Shown here piece by piece: positions 35,322 through 43,815 of a stretch of 64,000 nucleotides of DNA; the first letter of the stretch is position 1; every line of letters starts with the position of its first letter. The translations under genes were made by a program, and so were the position numbers. The DNA is from Macrococcus capreoli. Lineage in GTDB: Bacteria > Bacillota > Bacilli > Staphylococcales > Staphylococcaceae. The stretch lies in contig NZ_JAOTIS010000004.1 of the NCBI RefSeq assembly GCF_025628935.1, positions 1 to 64,000 on the forward strand, in the 5' to 3' direction. The notes under the pieces were generated by a model. It ran no database searches, was not told the DNA's origin, and saw only the letters and a list, made by a program, of their open reading frames with translations.

Positions 35322-36663
35322 ACAGTTATCTTCAAGGTTTATCGTTGCAACGTTACATGTGATGTTCGTGAGTGCAGTCATTGCATTTGTGATTTCAAAT
35401 ATTTATTATCATACAACATTAAAAGCGCAAAATGATGAACGACTTACGAAAGTATTAATCTCACAGAAAGATTATATAGAAAAACATCCCAATATTTCGC
35501 CGGATGATTTCTTTAACCAGTTAGCCCATTTAAACTTTCAGGTGATAGTATTTGATCCGCAGCATCAGAAACGAAGCTACGGTACGAATTTTAGAGTGGA
35601 CAACCTTAAGTTAAATGCAGTAAATATGAATCAATCAGAAGTATATCACGGCATTAAAGAACGACCTTTCAATTTATTCATCACGGGTTTCTTTGATAAT
35701 GAATCTCGTAATACAGTAGGTACTGTAATGCGAATAAATCATCAGGATTACAAAGTATTTATTCGTCCGGATGTCGGGGAGAGTATGCGCGAGTTTCGTT
35801 CATTTTTAGCAGTATTGTTATTATTAACGATATTGTTCTCAATCTTGTTTGTGTTTATTTCCTCTAAATACATCGTTCATCCAGTTATTAAACTGAAAGA
35901 AGCGGCACAACGTATAGGAGAACAAAGCGGTTATCAGACGGATGTAAAGCGTTATGATGAGATTGGGGTGCTTGCCCAGGAAATGAATAATATGAGTAAT
36001 AAGATTAAGCAACATGAAGAGGTTAATAAACGTTTCGTGGCGAATGTCAGTCATGAAATTCAATCGCCAATCACGAATTTATTAGGACAAATTAAGCAAT
36101 TGAAAGAAACGAAAGATTTAAGTTTACTCAATCAAATTGAACATCAATCAACACGTCTTAGTGGTTTGACGAAACAATTGCTATTACTCGCGTCAATTGA
36201 ACAGAATAAAATATCGTTAACGAAACAGGAATTTAACTTTAAACTTCTGATTCAGGAAGTGGTTAGAGATAATATGTACGCCATTAATCAAAAAGATATC
36301 TTCTTAACGACGAAATTAGAAGATGTCATGGTGAAAGGTGAACGTGACTTATGTTATCAAATGATCACGAACTTGTTGTCAAATGCAATTAAATATAGCC
36401 CAAATGATAGTGATATTCATATTGATTTGAAAGAAGAAGAACAAAAGAAAATTTTTGTAATCCAGGATCAAGGTTACGGAATGTCTGAGGAAACAAAGCA
36501 GATGGTTTTTGAACGATTTTATAAATCGAATGTCCATGAAGATAATGTCACATCAAATGGATTAGGAATGGCGATTGTTAAAGTGATTCTTGATGTACAT
36601 CAATTTGATATTGCGATAGAGAGTGCATTAGGAGAAGGAACGACGATTAGTATAACGCTTTGA
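35314..36663 (+). CDS. hssS: Heme sensor histidine kinase
   Basis: The 449-residue kinase has TM1 (about 10-30), an extracytoplasmic sensor domain of about 130 residues with the HssS-like YHGIKERPFNLFITGFFDN, TM2 (about 162-184), a HAMP linker, His247 in VSHEIQSPITN and an ATPase domain with N box LLSNAIKYSPND and GLGMAIV. The X-box reads HEIQSP rather than the usual HEIKTP, a mild change. ATG at 35314 overlaps the hssR stop. Confidence 0.9.
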   Translation: MFKQLSSRFIVATLHVMFVSAVIAFVISNIYYHTTLKAQNDERLTKVLISQKDYIEKHPNISPDDFFNQLAHLNFQVIVFDPQHQKRSYGTNFRVDNLKLNAVNMNQSEVYHGIKERPFNLFITGFFDNESRNTVGTVMRINHQDYKVFIRPDVGESMREFRSFLAVLLLLTILFSILFVFISSKYIVHPVIKLKEAAQRIGEQSGYQTDVKRYDEIGVLAQEMNNMSNKIKQHEEVNKRFVANVSHEIQSPITNLLGQIKQLKETKDLSLLNQIEHQSTRLSGLTKQLLLLASIEQNKISLTKQEFNFKLLIQEVVRDNMYAINQKDIFLTTKLEDVMVKGERDLCYQMITNLLSNAIKYSPNDSDIHIDLKEEEQKKIFVIQDQGYGMSEETKQMVFERFYKSNVHEDNVTSNGLGMAIVKVILDVHQFDIAIESALGEGTTISITL

Positions 36664-36676
36664 AAAAATAATTGAG

Positions 36677-36705
36677 GTGAGCAGCACAGATATTGTGTTG
36701 CTCAC
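36677..36705. terminator. Hairpin between converging hssS and metA
   Basis: GTGAGCAGCACA (36677-36688) pairs with TGTGTTGCTCAC (36694-36705) with one G-U pair. A weak T tract makes it a less certain terminator. Confidence 0.5.
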
Positions 36706-36722
36706 ACAAATTTATACAAGTT

Positions 36723-37583
36723 TTATTTATAGTATATTTGCTCAACGTTTCGTTGTTGCAAAGATGAAATCCAACGTTTAAAGAAATGAGACGCAAAGTT
36801 TTGCCATCTTGGGATAACTAAGTTATTTGAGTTATTGTGTGTATAGTAATGTTCAGGTAAATGAATGTTGATGCCTTTTTGGCAATCGCGAATATATTCT
36901 GTATGTAACGTATTTGATGCATACTCTAAATGGCCGTTAATATATACATCTTGATTATCTTTAGAAACTAACAAATCCACGCCATAAATAGGATGTGAGC
37001 TTAGTATCGATAAATCTGTTTTCTGTTTAATATGCTGTATATCAACATATGTATATCGAGATTGCGGCACGTGATACGTATGAAAGCCTTGCGTTAAATA
37101 ATGTTTTTCTAATACATCATATTCATATACACCAAATAATTTTTGACGATTGTTAAAAGGCTGCTTCTCAAGCTGATATTCTATATGCAGCGCGAACTGT
37201 GCCCCCCAGCAAATGAATAAGCGCTTATGATGCTGTCGCTTTGACCATTCGAGTATGGATTTTAATTCATCGTAATAATAAACAGCATTGAAAGGCAAAT
37301 GTTCTACTGGAGCGCCTGTAACGATTAACCCATCATATTGATTAAGTTTTGCTTCATCAAAAGAAATATAGTGTCGTGTGACATATTGCCTTTTGGATGG
37401 GCTGGTTTGATGCGTTTTTAAATATAAGAAATCAATTGTAGCTTCATTCAATTGACGTTTGAACTGTAATTCTGTCTCAAATTGATTAGGCATGAGATTA
37501 ACGATTAAAATTCGAGGTGGATGGTCATCTTTGAAAGGTAATGTAGTGGACTGTATTGTTTCAAAAGTATTGTGGTTTGTCAT
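36723..37583 (-). CDS. metA: Homoserine O-acyltransferase, MetA type
   Basis: The 286-residue enzyme has NLMPNQFETELQF, GAPVEHLPF, catalytic Cys125 in CWGAQ, then His218 and Glu220 in NGHLEYA. The Cys-to-His spacing of 93 residues equals that of known MetA proteins, although the N-terminus is about 15 residues shorter. It acylates L-homoserine, the first committed step of methionine synthesis; whether acetyl- or succinyl-CoA is used cannot be told from these motifs. It is controlled by the SAM riboswitch upstream. It is the only methionine biosynthesis gene in this window. Confidence 0.88.
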   Translation of the reverse strand: MTNHNTFETIQSTTLPFKDDHPPRILIVNLMPNQFETELQFKRQLNEATIDFLYLKTHQTSPSKRQYVTRHYISFDEAKLNQYDGLIVTGAPVEHLPFNAVYYYDELKSILEWSKRQHHKRLFICWGAQFALHIEYQLEKQPFNNRQKLFGVYEYDVLEKHYLTQGFHTYHVPQSRYTYVDIQHIKQKTDLSILSSHPIYGVDLLVSKDNQDVYINGHLEYASNTLHTEYIRDCQKGINIHLPEHYYTHNNSNNLVIPRWQNFASHFFKRWISSLQQRNVEQIYYK

Positions 37584-37629
37584 AAATAAATCCTCCTAAT
37601 ATTTTGTGTTGAAAATAATTGAGAGGAGC

Positions 37630-37760
37630 AAAAAAATAAGCCTACCTCAAAGAAGTAGACACATATGCTCATCTTTCAGGTGATACCTGCTGGAATTAGC
37701 ACCTAACTGAATAGGTTGCTGGGTTTCGTAGGGCCAGTCCCTCCACCGCTCTGGATAAGT
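37630..37760 (-). promoter_or_regulatory. SAM-I (S-box) riboswitch of metA with terminator
   Basis: On the minus strand the S-box blocks read CTTATCCAGAG, GGTGGAGGGA, GGCCCTACGAAACCC, AGCAACC, GGTGCTAATTCC and the closing GATGAG. They are followed by a stem of about 8 bp (GTCTACTT with AGGTAGGC) and a T run at 37630-37637. Confidence 0.95.
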
Positions 37761-37787
37761 GATATTGAGTTGTAATTATTATGGAAT

Positions 37788-37816
37788 ATTCTAAAACAAG
37801 ATTTTTGAATTGTCAA
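37788..37816 (-). promoter_or_regulatory. Sigma-A promoter of metA
   Basis: On the minus strand TTGACA (37816-37811) and TAGAAT (37793-37788) are 17 bases apart, just upstream of the riboswitch. Confidence 0.8.
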
Positions 37817-37892
37817 ATAAATTTGGTGTATTAATTTATTAGGGACAATATTTAGTTTATAATAAGTTATATTAAATTAGGGGAGATAGGCA

Positions 37893-38363
37893 ATGAAACT
37901 CGTACAATATTCACAAGCGCCAGGTTTATTAACTCAATTTGAGTTAACTGAATCCCAGCTGAAGTTTGTTAAAAGTCCTGATGAAAATATTAAAATAGCA
38001 AAAGTGGATCAAAACCGCACAGCTATATTCGGTATAAATGAAGAAGGCAATCCGGTTGTATTTTTCGTGCTACATGAACATAGTGAATTTGAACATGAAT
38101 TTGATGTGCCAAATAGTATTTATGTGAGATCTTTTTCAACAGATTGTAGATATTTACGCAAAGGTTATGCGACACAAGCTTTGACTGCATTACCGAATTT
38201 TTTAAAGACATATTTTCCGCATATTGAATATATTACGTTACTTGTTGATGTGCCGAATGATAGTGCTAGAGAGATGTATATAAAGCAAGGATTTATTCAA
38301 GGTAAACGTATTGAAGGTGAACGCTATCCAGCATATTGTATGACAAAAAAGATCGCAGATTAG
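37893..38363 (+). CDS. GNAT family N-acetyltransferase
   Basis: The 156-residue protein has the acetyl-CoA-binding region DCRYLRKGYATQALTALP (motif A, RKGYAT) near residue 90 and the motif B segment VDVPNDSAREMYIKQGFIQG. The N-terminal 60 residues resemble YjcF/YkkB-type proteins. Substrate unknown. GGGGAGAT precedes the start. It is monocistronic with its own terminator. Confidence 0.8.
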   Translation: MKLVQYSQAPGLLTQFELTESQLKFVKSPDENIKIAKVDQNRTAIFGINEEGNPVVFFVLHEHSEFEHEFDVPNSIYVRSFSTDCRYLRKGYATQALTALPNFLKTYFPHIEYITLLVDVPNDSAREMYIKQGFIQGKRIEGERYPAYCMTKKIAD

Positions 38364-38388
38364 AATATAAATCTGCGATCCTTTTTTT
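38351..38388. terminator. Bidirectional terminator
   Basis: GATCGCAGATT (38351-38361) pairs with AATCTGCGATC (38370-38380) and is flanked by A and T runs. Confidence 0.85.
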
Positions 38389-38869
38389 ATTTCATACCAT
38401 CATGTATGACTTTAATATTGTGTTCCATCATTTTATAATAGCTGTCTCCATCTGTGCCCTTCTTACCAATCGAGTCTGTATACACATCACCGTGAATAGG
38501 GACGTGTGTAGTTTCGCTTAATGATTTCATACTTCTTTGATCAATACTCGTTTCAACGAATAATGATTTAACATTGTTTTTCTTTACATAATCTACTGCC
38601 TGCTTCATTTGTTCTGGTGTCCCTTGTTTATCCGTATTGATTTCCCAAATATATGCATGATGAATATCGTAATCACGTGCAAAGTATTTAAAAGCACCTT
38701 CACTCGTAATTAAATGTCGCTTTGATTGCTCGATATCTTTAAACTTATCTTTATATTTTTCATTCAAAGCTCTAAGTTGGTCTGTATAGGAAAGCGTATT
38801 TTTTTGATATTGTTTAGCGTGTGATTTATCCGCTTGCTGTATGGCATTTGAGATGTTGTGAACAATTAG
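38387..38869 (-). pseudogene. Truncated metal-binding lipoprotein gene (ZnuA/MntC type)
   Basis: Only the C-terminal about 155 residues of a cluster A-I (TroA-type) solute-binding protein remain: SNAIQQADKSHAKQYQKN (the helical backbone), HLITSEGAFKYFARDYDI with a conserved metal-ligand His/Glu context, VKSLFVETSIDQRSMKSL and VYTDSIGKKGTDGDSYYKMMEHN. The signal peptide, lipobox and N-terminal lobe with two metal ligands are absent. The frame continues upstream only into the inverted-repeat element at 38873-38958, which supplies spurious codons. A functional transporter subunit is not possible; no matching permease or ATPase gene is nearby. Confidence 0.85.
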
Positions 38870-38872
38870 GAG

Positions 38873-38958
38873 TGACTGAGCCGGAAGGTAGGTTTGCAGC
38901 TCACTCGAGCACGAAAACAAGGATGACTGAGCTGCAAAGATCATTTGCGGCTCAGTCA
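38873..38958. repeat. Nested inverted-repeat (MITE-like) element
   Basis: The 86-base element has terminal inverted repeats TGACTGAGCCG (38873-38883) and CGGCTCAGTCA (38948-38958). Nested inside is a second 11-base pair TTTGCAGCTCA (38893-38903) with TGAGCTGCAAA (38928-38938). TGACTGAGC also occurs as a direct repeat at 38924. It is more GC-rich than its surroundings, encodes nothing and sits precisely at the truncation of the metal-binding lipoprotein gene. I saw no second copy in the window. Confidence 0.65.
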
Positions 38959-38974
38959 TATCATTTCAACATTA

Positions 38975-39811
38975 TTATTTTGTTAATTTTACAACGTCAT
39001 CTCTTTTGCCGTTTACGTATGCATAAACTAAGCCGATAAAGATACCACCACCGATATAGTTACCTATATAAGCAAAGACAATATTTTTCAATACGTCAAT
39101 CCATGATAATGCATCGATGTTATAGAACATCATTCCTGCGAATAAACCAGCATTATATACAACGTGTTCGTATGCCATAAATACGAAGATGACAACACCG
39201 ACGCCAATAAAGAATACTTTTGCTAAAGCTTCTTTACATTGTATCGCAATATAAATACCAATATTAATAAAGAAGTTCGCGAATATACCTTTAATTAATA
39301 TTGCATGCCAGCTTGCATCGATTGTTTTTGCATTTACCGTTTTTGTTAATGCAGCTACCATTTCTGGTGTCATTACTTTCGTTCCTGTCATCATACCGAA
39401 AAGAATAAAGCCACCAATAATATTTCCCAGGAAACATAGCGTAAATACTTTCATAATCTTGCTTAACGTAATTGTTTTGTAGTAATACGCAACTGTAAAG
39501 AACATAAAGTTACTTGTTAATAACTCAGAGTTTGTTAATACAATCATAACGAGTGCAATACTGAAAGCAATCGCACCGATTAAGTTGATTAAACCTGGAT
39601 TGCCAGCTGGAGCGAATTGCGTTTTTGCTGCAAGTTGTAATACCGCCATGATAGCAAGTAAAAATCCTGACATAATTGCTTTTAACATGTAGTGACTCGG
39701 TGTTTGATCCGCCATCACTTCTTTCGCTGCAACTTGATTTAATATGTTTTCAATGTTGCTTTTAGACGCATACGTGTCTTCAATCGTTTTTACTGGAATT
39801 TCAATTGTCAT
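38975..39811 (-). CDS. Formate/nitrite transporter (FNT) family channel
   Basis: The 278-residue protein has six hydrophobic segments and FNT features: SGFLLAIMAVLQLAAKTQFAP, GAIAFSIALVMIVLTNSELLTSNFMFF and a VVYNAGLFAGMMFYN segment near helix 5-6. FNT proteins form pentameric channels for formate, nitrite or hydrosulfide. The Rex-like site upstream suggests induction under oxygen limitation. The start has an AGGAGG site. The minus-strand gene before it is a separate acetyltransferase. Confidence 0.87.
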   Translation of the reverse strand: MTIEIPVKTIEDTYASKSNIENILNQVAAKEVMADQTPSHYMLKAIMSGFLLAIMAVLQLAAKTQFAPAGNPGLINLIGAIAFSIALVMIVLTNSELLTSNFMFFTVAYYYKTITLSKIMKVFTLCFLGNIIGGFILFGMMTGTKVMTPEMVAALTKTVNAKTIDASWHAILIKGIFANFFINIGIYIAIQCKEALAKVFFIGVGVVIFVFMAYEHVVYNAGLFAGMMFYNIDALSWIDVLKNIVFAYIGNYIGGGIFIGLVYAYVNGKRDDVVKLTK

Positions 39812-39908
39812 TGTAAATCCTCCTATAGTGTTATTCTTACAATAATTTTAAGAACAATATAAATACATGACTATTATATCTTTTGAAGGTTTGCGTGTAT
39901 AGAGGTAT

Positions 39909-39926
39909 TTGTGAAAATGTTAACAA
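39909..39926. promoter_or_regulatory. Candidate Rex operator
   Basis: TTGTGAAAATGTTAACAA fits the Rex consensus TTGTGAAWWWWTTCACAA except at two positions (G in the spacer, A for C in the right arm). It lies about 98 bases upstream of the FNT gene. Rex represses fermentative genes when NADH is low. Confidence 0.55.
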
Positions 39927-39929
39927 ATG

Positions 39930-40448
39930 CTAAAGTGGGTATTCCATGATAAAATCTGTTTGAGCTTCATCACCCATTTGGAATACATGTGAATCGGTAT
40001 GTTTAAAACCTAATTTAGTATAAAATGCTAAGGCATTATGGTTATGTTCCCATACCCCTAACCAAACTTTATGGACACGATAATAATGGGCACGTTCGAT
40101 TGCTTTGTCATACAACAATTTTCCAATACCTTGTTTATGGTAATTACGATCAACATATATGCGTTCAATTTCAAGTGAATCTGCACCCATATTTTCAGTT
40201 TGAGCATCTTTAATATTTATCTTTAAATAGCCGGCCACTTTGTTATTTACAACCGCAAAATAAAACTCAGAATGAGGATTTTTCAATTGGTTCAACATCA
40301 TTTCTTTTGTAAATGAGGTGTTTAAATAATTATCAATCACTTCATCTTTATTGTTCGGTCTAAAAGTATCATCGAAAGTCTTCTTGCTAATTTGTATAAG
40401 TAATGGCAAATCCTCTGGATCTACGCGTTCTATCTTAATGTAGTTCAA
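39930..40448 (-). CDS. GNAT family N-acetyltransferase (PaiA-like)
   Basis: The 172-residue acetyltransferase has SLEIERIYVDRNYHKQGIGKLLYDKAIERA (motif A, Q/RxxGxG/A as KQGIGK) and VWLGVWEHNHNALAFYTKLGFK (motif B), typical of the PaiA/spermidine-spermine acetyltransferase subgroup. The substrate is inferred only. It has its own AGGAGATT site and lies upstream of the FNT gene on the same strand, separated by the Rex-like site. Confidence 0.8.
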   Translation of the reverse strand: MNYIKIERVDPEDLPLLIQISKKTFDDTFRPNNKDEVIDNYLNTSFTKEMMLNQLKNPHSEFYFAVVNNKVAGYLKINIKDAQTENMGADSLEIERIYVDRNYHKQGIGKLLYDKAIERAHYYRVHKVWLGVWEHNHNALAFYTKLGFKHTDSHVFQMGDEAQTDFIMEYPL

Positions 40449-40563
40449 ATAATCTCCTGCTTTATTCGTTTATTGTTATACATATTATCTACGTTATTGG
40501 TGTAATTCGCAACTATTAACTTGTTTATGATGGATAACAATTAGTAGTAAATAATTTTTCTTA

Positions 40564-40592
40564 TTGACAAAATATATTTTCAAAGGTAGTGT
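40564..40592 (+). promoter_or_regulatory. Promoter of the TPP riboswitch operon
   Basis: TTGACA (40564-40569) is followed after 17 bases by TAGTGT (40587-40592), a moderate -10 box, about 20 bases upstream of the aptamer. Confidence 0.55.
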
Positions 40593-40612
40593 AAAAATAA
40601 CAAATTTGAATA

Positions 40613-40704
40613 AACGCACTAGGGGAGTTTGTAAAAACTGAGATAAAGCTGTAGCTTTAGACCCTTTGAACCTGATCTAGATGATACTAGCGTAGGGAAG
40701 TGTA
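40613..40704 (+). promoter_or_regulatory. TPP (THI-box) riboswitch
   Basis: The conserved parts read AGGGGAG, ACTGAGAT, ACCCTTTGAACCTGATCTAG and TACTAGCGTAGGGAAG, and CACT/AGTG closes P1. Binding of thiamine pyrophosphate should shut off the thiamine-precursor transporter genes that follow. Confidence 0.96.
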
Positions 40705-40732
40705 TAGTCATAACGGTGTTATGTCTATTTTT
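40704..40732 (+). terminator. Riboswitch terminator
   Basis: ATAG-T-CATAAC (40704-40714) pairs with GTTATG-T-CTAT (40718-40728), followed by TTTTT. A second weaker hairpin with TATTTTT lies at about 40735-40770. Confidence 0.7.
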
Positions 40733-40784
40733 CCTTGCGCAGTCTTCTTTATTGAAGGGTGCGTATTTTTATGGAGGAATGGAA

Positions 40785-41375
40785 ATGAATGATTCAGTAA
40801 GTCGTAATGGTTTAAAGTTATCGGATATTTTAGTTACAGTACTCGTCGCAGTACTATTTGCAATCGTTTATAACTTCGTGTGGTTGCCATATGAAGCTAT
40901 AAAACCACTTGGTTTACATCTCGAACAACTTGTATACGGCGTTTGGTTCATGGCGGCAGTGGTTGCTTATTTAATTGTACCAAAAGCAGGTATTGCACTA
41001 CTGGCTGAATTTGCTGCAGGCGCAGGTGAAACAATTGTCATGGGTAAATTTGATATTCCAACTTTCGTCTTTGCATTTTTACAAGGATTGGCATGCGAAC
41101 TTGTGTTTATGCTATTTAAATATCGTTCGAGAACAGTAATGGTAAGTATTCTGGCCGGTGTGGCAGCTGCAATAATCAGTTTACCTATTGAATATTACTA
41201 CGGCTATATGTCAGAAGTTGCAGGATGGAATGTATTATTATACATCATCTTCCGTCTTATCAGTGGTGTACTCATTTCCGGGTTACTGTCTTATTATATC
41301 GTTAAGGCACTTGATCAGACAGGCGTTACAAAGCTATTTAGATCAACAAGCCAGGCAGATTACGATAGTTTATAG
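40785..41375 (+). CDS. ykoE: Thiamine/HMP transporter substrate-binding membrane subunit
   Basis: The 196-residue membrane protein has five or six hydrophobic segments and the YkoE features WLPYEAIKPLGLHLEQLVYGVWFMAA, GAGETIVMGKFD and SLPIEYYYGY. It is the S component of the YkoEDC ECF-type transporter for thiamine or hydroxymethylpyrimidine. It follows a TPP riboswitch, in agreement. ATG at 40785 is spaced correctly from ATGGAGGA; the ATG at 40779 would be too close. Confidence 0.92.
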   Translation: MNDSVSRNGLKLSDILVTVLVAVLFAIVYNFVWLPYEAIKPLGLHLEQLVYGVWFMAAVVAYLIVPKAGIALLAEFAAGAGETIVMGKFDIPTFVFAFLQGLACELVFMLFKYRSRTVMVSILAGVAAAIISLPIEYYYGYMSEVAGWNVLLYIIFRLISGVLISGLLSYYIVKALDQTGVTKLFRSTSQADYDSL

Positions 41376-41377
41376 CG

Positions 41378-42781
41378 ATGTTGAAAGTTTCGAATTTACG
41401 TCTTAAATATCCCGGAGAAGACGACAAAATATTTGATGGATTAAACCTGGAAATTCAAGATAAAGAAAAGGTGTTATTACTTGGTCCGTCAGGTTCAGGT
41501 AAAAGTACATTATTGAATGTATTAAGTGGTATCGTACCACAACTTGTTGAACTGCCGATGAAATATGACACACTTCAAATTCATGATGATTCAAGTGTGA
41601 TATTTCAAGATCCCGATAGCCAGTTTTGTATGCCGAAAGTATATGAAGAATTAGCGTTTATATTAGAAAATCAAAATGTACCACGTGCCGAGATGGATGG
41701 CAAAATTCGTGCTGCTCTGACACAAGTCGGTTTAAATGTAGATGAACACCAAATGATTAACCAGTTAAGTGGTGGGATGAAACAAAAACTTGCGATTGCT
41801 GGTTCATTATTACAAAACGCTAATACTTTATTCCTGGATGAACCGACAGCGATGCTTGATCACGAGACGACTCAAAATTTGTGGTCATTAATGATTGAGC
41901 TTTGGCAAGATCAAACCGTGTTAATCGTCGAACATAAAGTATCGTATATATGGGAACATGTCGACCGAATTATATTGATGAATCAGTCCGGTGAAATTGT
42001 CGCGAGTGATTCACCAGAAGTCATATTAAAAGAACACGAACAATTGTTGAATGACTATGGTGTGTGGCATCCTAATGCGTATCAAATGGCACCCGAACCA
42101 CTTCACTATCACCCATATAAGCAAGTATTTAAGTTGGCGTTATCACAAGTGGAAGTTAAACGTAAAGCGCGTGTACTCTATCAAATCGAACATTTAGAAG
42201 TGAAAAATCATGAGTGGGTTGCCATAACAGGGAATAATGGTGCCGGTAAGACAACATTATTCGATACAATAATGCAAATCATTCCGTATAACGGTGAAAT
42301 TACATTTAACGGGAATGTGCTTAAGACAGTTAAAGACGCTGCTCAACATCTCTATCTTGTATATCAAAATCCAGAGTTACAATTTATTCAAAGTACTGTT
42401 TATGATGAAATATATTTTAATTATCAATTTTTAGATGAAGCGACTGCAGAAACTGAAACAATTGCATTATTAACTACGTTACAGTTATACCATTTACGTC
42501 ATCGTCATCCGTATGAATTATCAATGGGCCAGAAACGTCGTTTGAGTGTTGCGACCGCTTTAAGTACGAAAGCAGATATTATATTACTGGATGAGCCTAC
42601 TTTCGGTTTAGATAGTAAGAATACTTTTGAGTTGATTACGTTATTTAAAGCACGTGTTGCATCAGGACAGTCCATAATTATGGTGACACATGATGAGCAG
42701 TTGATTATGCGATACCCGTCACGCGTTTTGAATATTCAAGATGGTCATCTTGTTGAAGTGAGGAGAAGTGAACATGTATGA
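41378..42781 (+). CDS. ykoD: ECF transporter double ATPase
   Basis: The 467-residue protein contains two ABC domains in one chain. Domain 1 has [17 protein letters not shown] and LFLDEPTAML; domain 2 has GNNGAGKTT, LSMGQKRR and ILLDEPTFGLD. This double ECF A component energises YkoE with YkoC. It begins two bases after the ykoE stop and overlaps ykoC by eight bases, in one operon under the TPP riboswitch. Confidence 0.92.
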   Translation: MLKVSNLRLKYPGEDDKIFDGLNLEIQDKEKVLLLGPSGSGKSTLLNVLSGIVPQLVELPMKYDTLQIHDDSSVIFQDPDSQFCMPKVYEELAFILENQNVPRAEMDGKIRAALTQVGLNVDEHQMINQLSGGMKQKLAIAGSLLQNANTLFLDEPTAMLDHETTQNLWSLMIELWQDQTVLIVEHKVSYIWEHVDRIILMNQSGEIVASDSPEVILKEHEQLLNDYGVWHPNAYQMAPEPLHYHPYKQVFKLALSQVEVKRKARVLYQIEHLEVKNHEWVAITGNNGAGKTTLFDTIMQIIPYNGEITFNGNVLKTVKDAAQHLYLVYQNPELQFIQSTVYDEIYFNYQFLDEATAETETIALLTTLQLYHLRHRHPYELSMGQKRRLSVATALSTKADIILLDEPTFGLDSKNTFELITLFKARVASGQSIIMVTHDEQLIMRYPSRVLNIQDGHLVEVRRSEHV

Positions 42782-43565
42782 ACAGTTTAAAATTTATTCT
42801 ACCTTTCTGGATAAAGCGAATATTATCACGAAATTGATATTAGGAGTGCTACTGTTCGCGGTTGTTATCTTTATTCATAATTTTGACTGGATGTTATATT
42901 TAACGTTATTCATGTTTATCTTTATGTTCGGTTTAAGTGGTGTTCGCTTCAAATTAATTGCTGCGTTTGTTAGTGTCATGATTCTGTTTAGTATTACTTC
43001 GTCGTTGTTTATGGTCTTTTACGGTGAGGGGAAGACGATGTTGTTTGAATGGGGGATGATCCATATTTCTAAGGAGAGTCTGTTTCGTGGTTTACATCTT
43101 TCGTTAAGAACGTTGACGTTGGGTTGCCTCGGTCTGACGATTGCCTTTACAAGTGAAGTCGTAAAAATATTTTATAGCTTAATGCAGCATTTCAAAATTA
43201 AACCGAAATATGCATATGCTTTCATGGCGACCATTCGAATGGTACCGTTAATGTTTGAGTCTTACTTTCAATTAAAAAATGCGCTAAAAATGCGATATCA
43301 CGTAATTGATGCGAGACAATATCGTGGGCTTAAACGACTCAAACATATATTAATACCATTAATGAGTCAAAATATTAGACGTGCGCATCGTTTAGCAGTT
43401 GCGATGGAAAAGAAGGGCTTTCATGACGGGAAAAGAACATATTATTACCACGTTCCCTTTAGTTATCGAGATATACTGTTAGTATTGATTATGATTAGTA
43501 TTATCGTGCTGTCATTGATATGTGCGATGTATTTACCGATTACGCATATTACAGATGCGAGATAA
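42774..43565 (+). CDS. ykoC: ECF transporter T component
   Basis: The 263-residue permease has about five hydrophobic segments and the T-component coupling motifs (AMEKKGF, preceded by RRAHRLAVA) near residue 205. It links the S component to the double ATPase. ATG at 42774 lies eight bases after GAGGAG; the GTG at 42768 is too close. It is the last gene of ykoEDC. Confidence 0.9.
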   Translation: MYEQFKIYSTFLDKANIITKLILGVLLFAVVIFIHNFDWMLYLTLFMFIFMFGLSGVRFKLIAAFVSVMILFSITSSLFMVFYGEGKTMLFEWGMIHISKESLFRGLHLSLRTLTLGCLGLTIAFTSEVVKIFYSLMQHFKIKPKYAYAFMATIRMVPLMFESYFQLKNALKMRYHVIDARQYRGLKRLKHILIPLMSQNIRRAHRLAVAMEKKGFHDGKRTYYYHVPFSYRDILLVLIMISIIVLSLICAMYLPITHITDAR

Positions 43566-43572
43566 AAGGTGT

Positions 43573-43601
43573 TTGACGATTAATCTATTCGATGTTAGAA
43601 T
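43573..43601 (+). promoter_or_regulatory. Sigma-A promoter of the Trp leader/symporter unit
   Basis: TTGACG (43573-43578) and TAGAAT (43596-43601) are separated by 17 bases, so the leader has its own promoter and is not simply the 3' end of ykoEDC. Confidence 0.65.
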
Positions 43602-43634
43602 TATCAGTAATATTAAACAAGTGAGGTAACGGAA

Positions 43635-43691
43635 ATGAAGTCTTTTGTACATACAAGTGCAAAACTAAATATGTGGTGGCAGCTGTCATAA
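43635..43691 (+). CDS. Leader peptide with tandem tryptophan codons
   Basis: ATG at 43635 follows GTGAGGTAACGGA with good spacing and encodes 18 residues, MKSFVHTSAKLNMWWQLS. The two adjacent TGG codons (43674-43679) near the end are a hallmark of ribosome-mediated tryptophan attenuation. Trp is rare, so WW in an 18-residue frame preceding a terminator and an amino-acid transporter is unlikely to be chance. Confidence 0.75.
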   Translation: MKSFVHTSAKLNMWWQLS

Positions 43692-43815
43692 CTTATATTT
43701 ATGCTCGTCATAGATATAAGTATCTATGACGGCTTCATTTGCGTTACTTGAGGCCGATTGCATATGCAGACGGTCTATTTTTATGGCCAGTGCGTATGCA
43801 CTGGCCTCTTTTTTT
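43682..43815 (+). promoter_or_regulatory. Attenuator with a chain of alternative hairpins
   Basis: The overlapping pairs are: 43682-43690 with 43725-43733; 43691-43703 with 43709-43721 (13 bp, one G-U); 43707-43716 with 43721-43730 (10 bp perfect); 43731-43737 with 43749-43755; 43752-43762 with 43765-43775; 43760-43767 with 43792-43799; and the terminator 43785-43793 with 43798-43806 plus T run 43809-43815. Each pair competes with the next, so the position of the ribosome on the leader peptide can decide whether the terminator forms. Confidence 0.7.
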
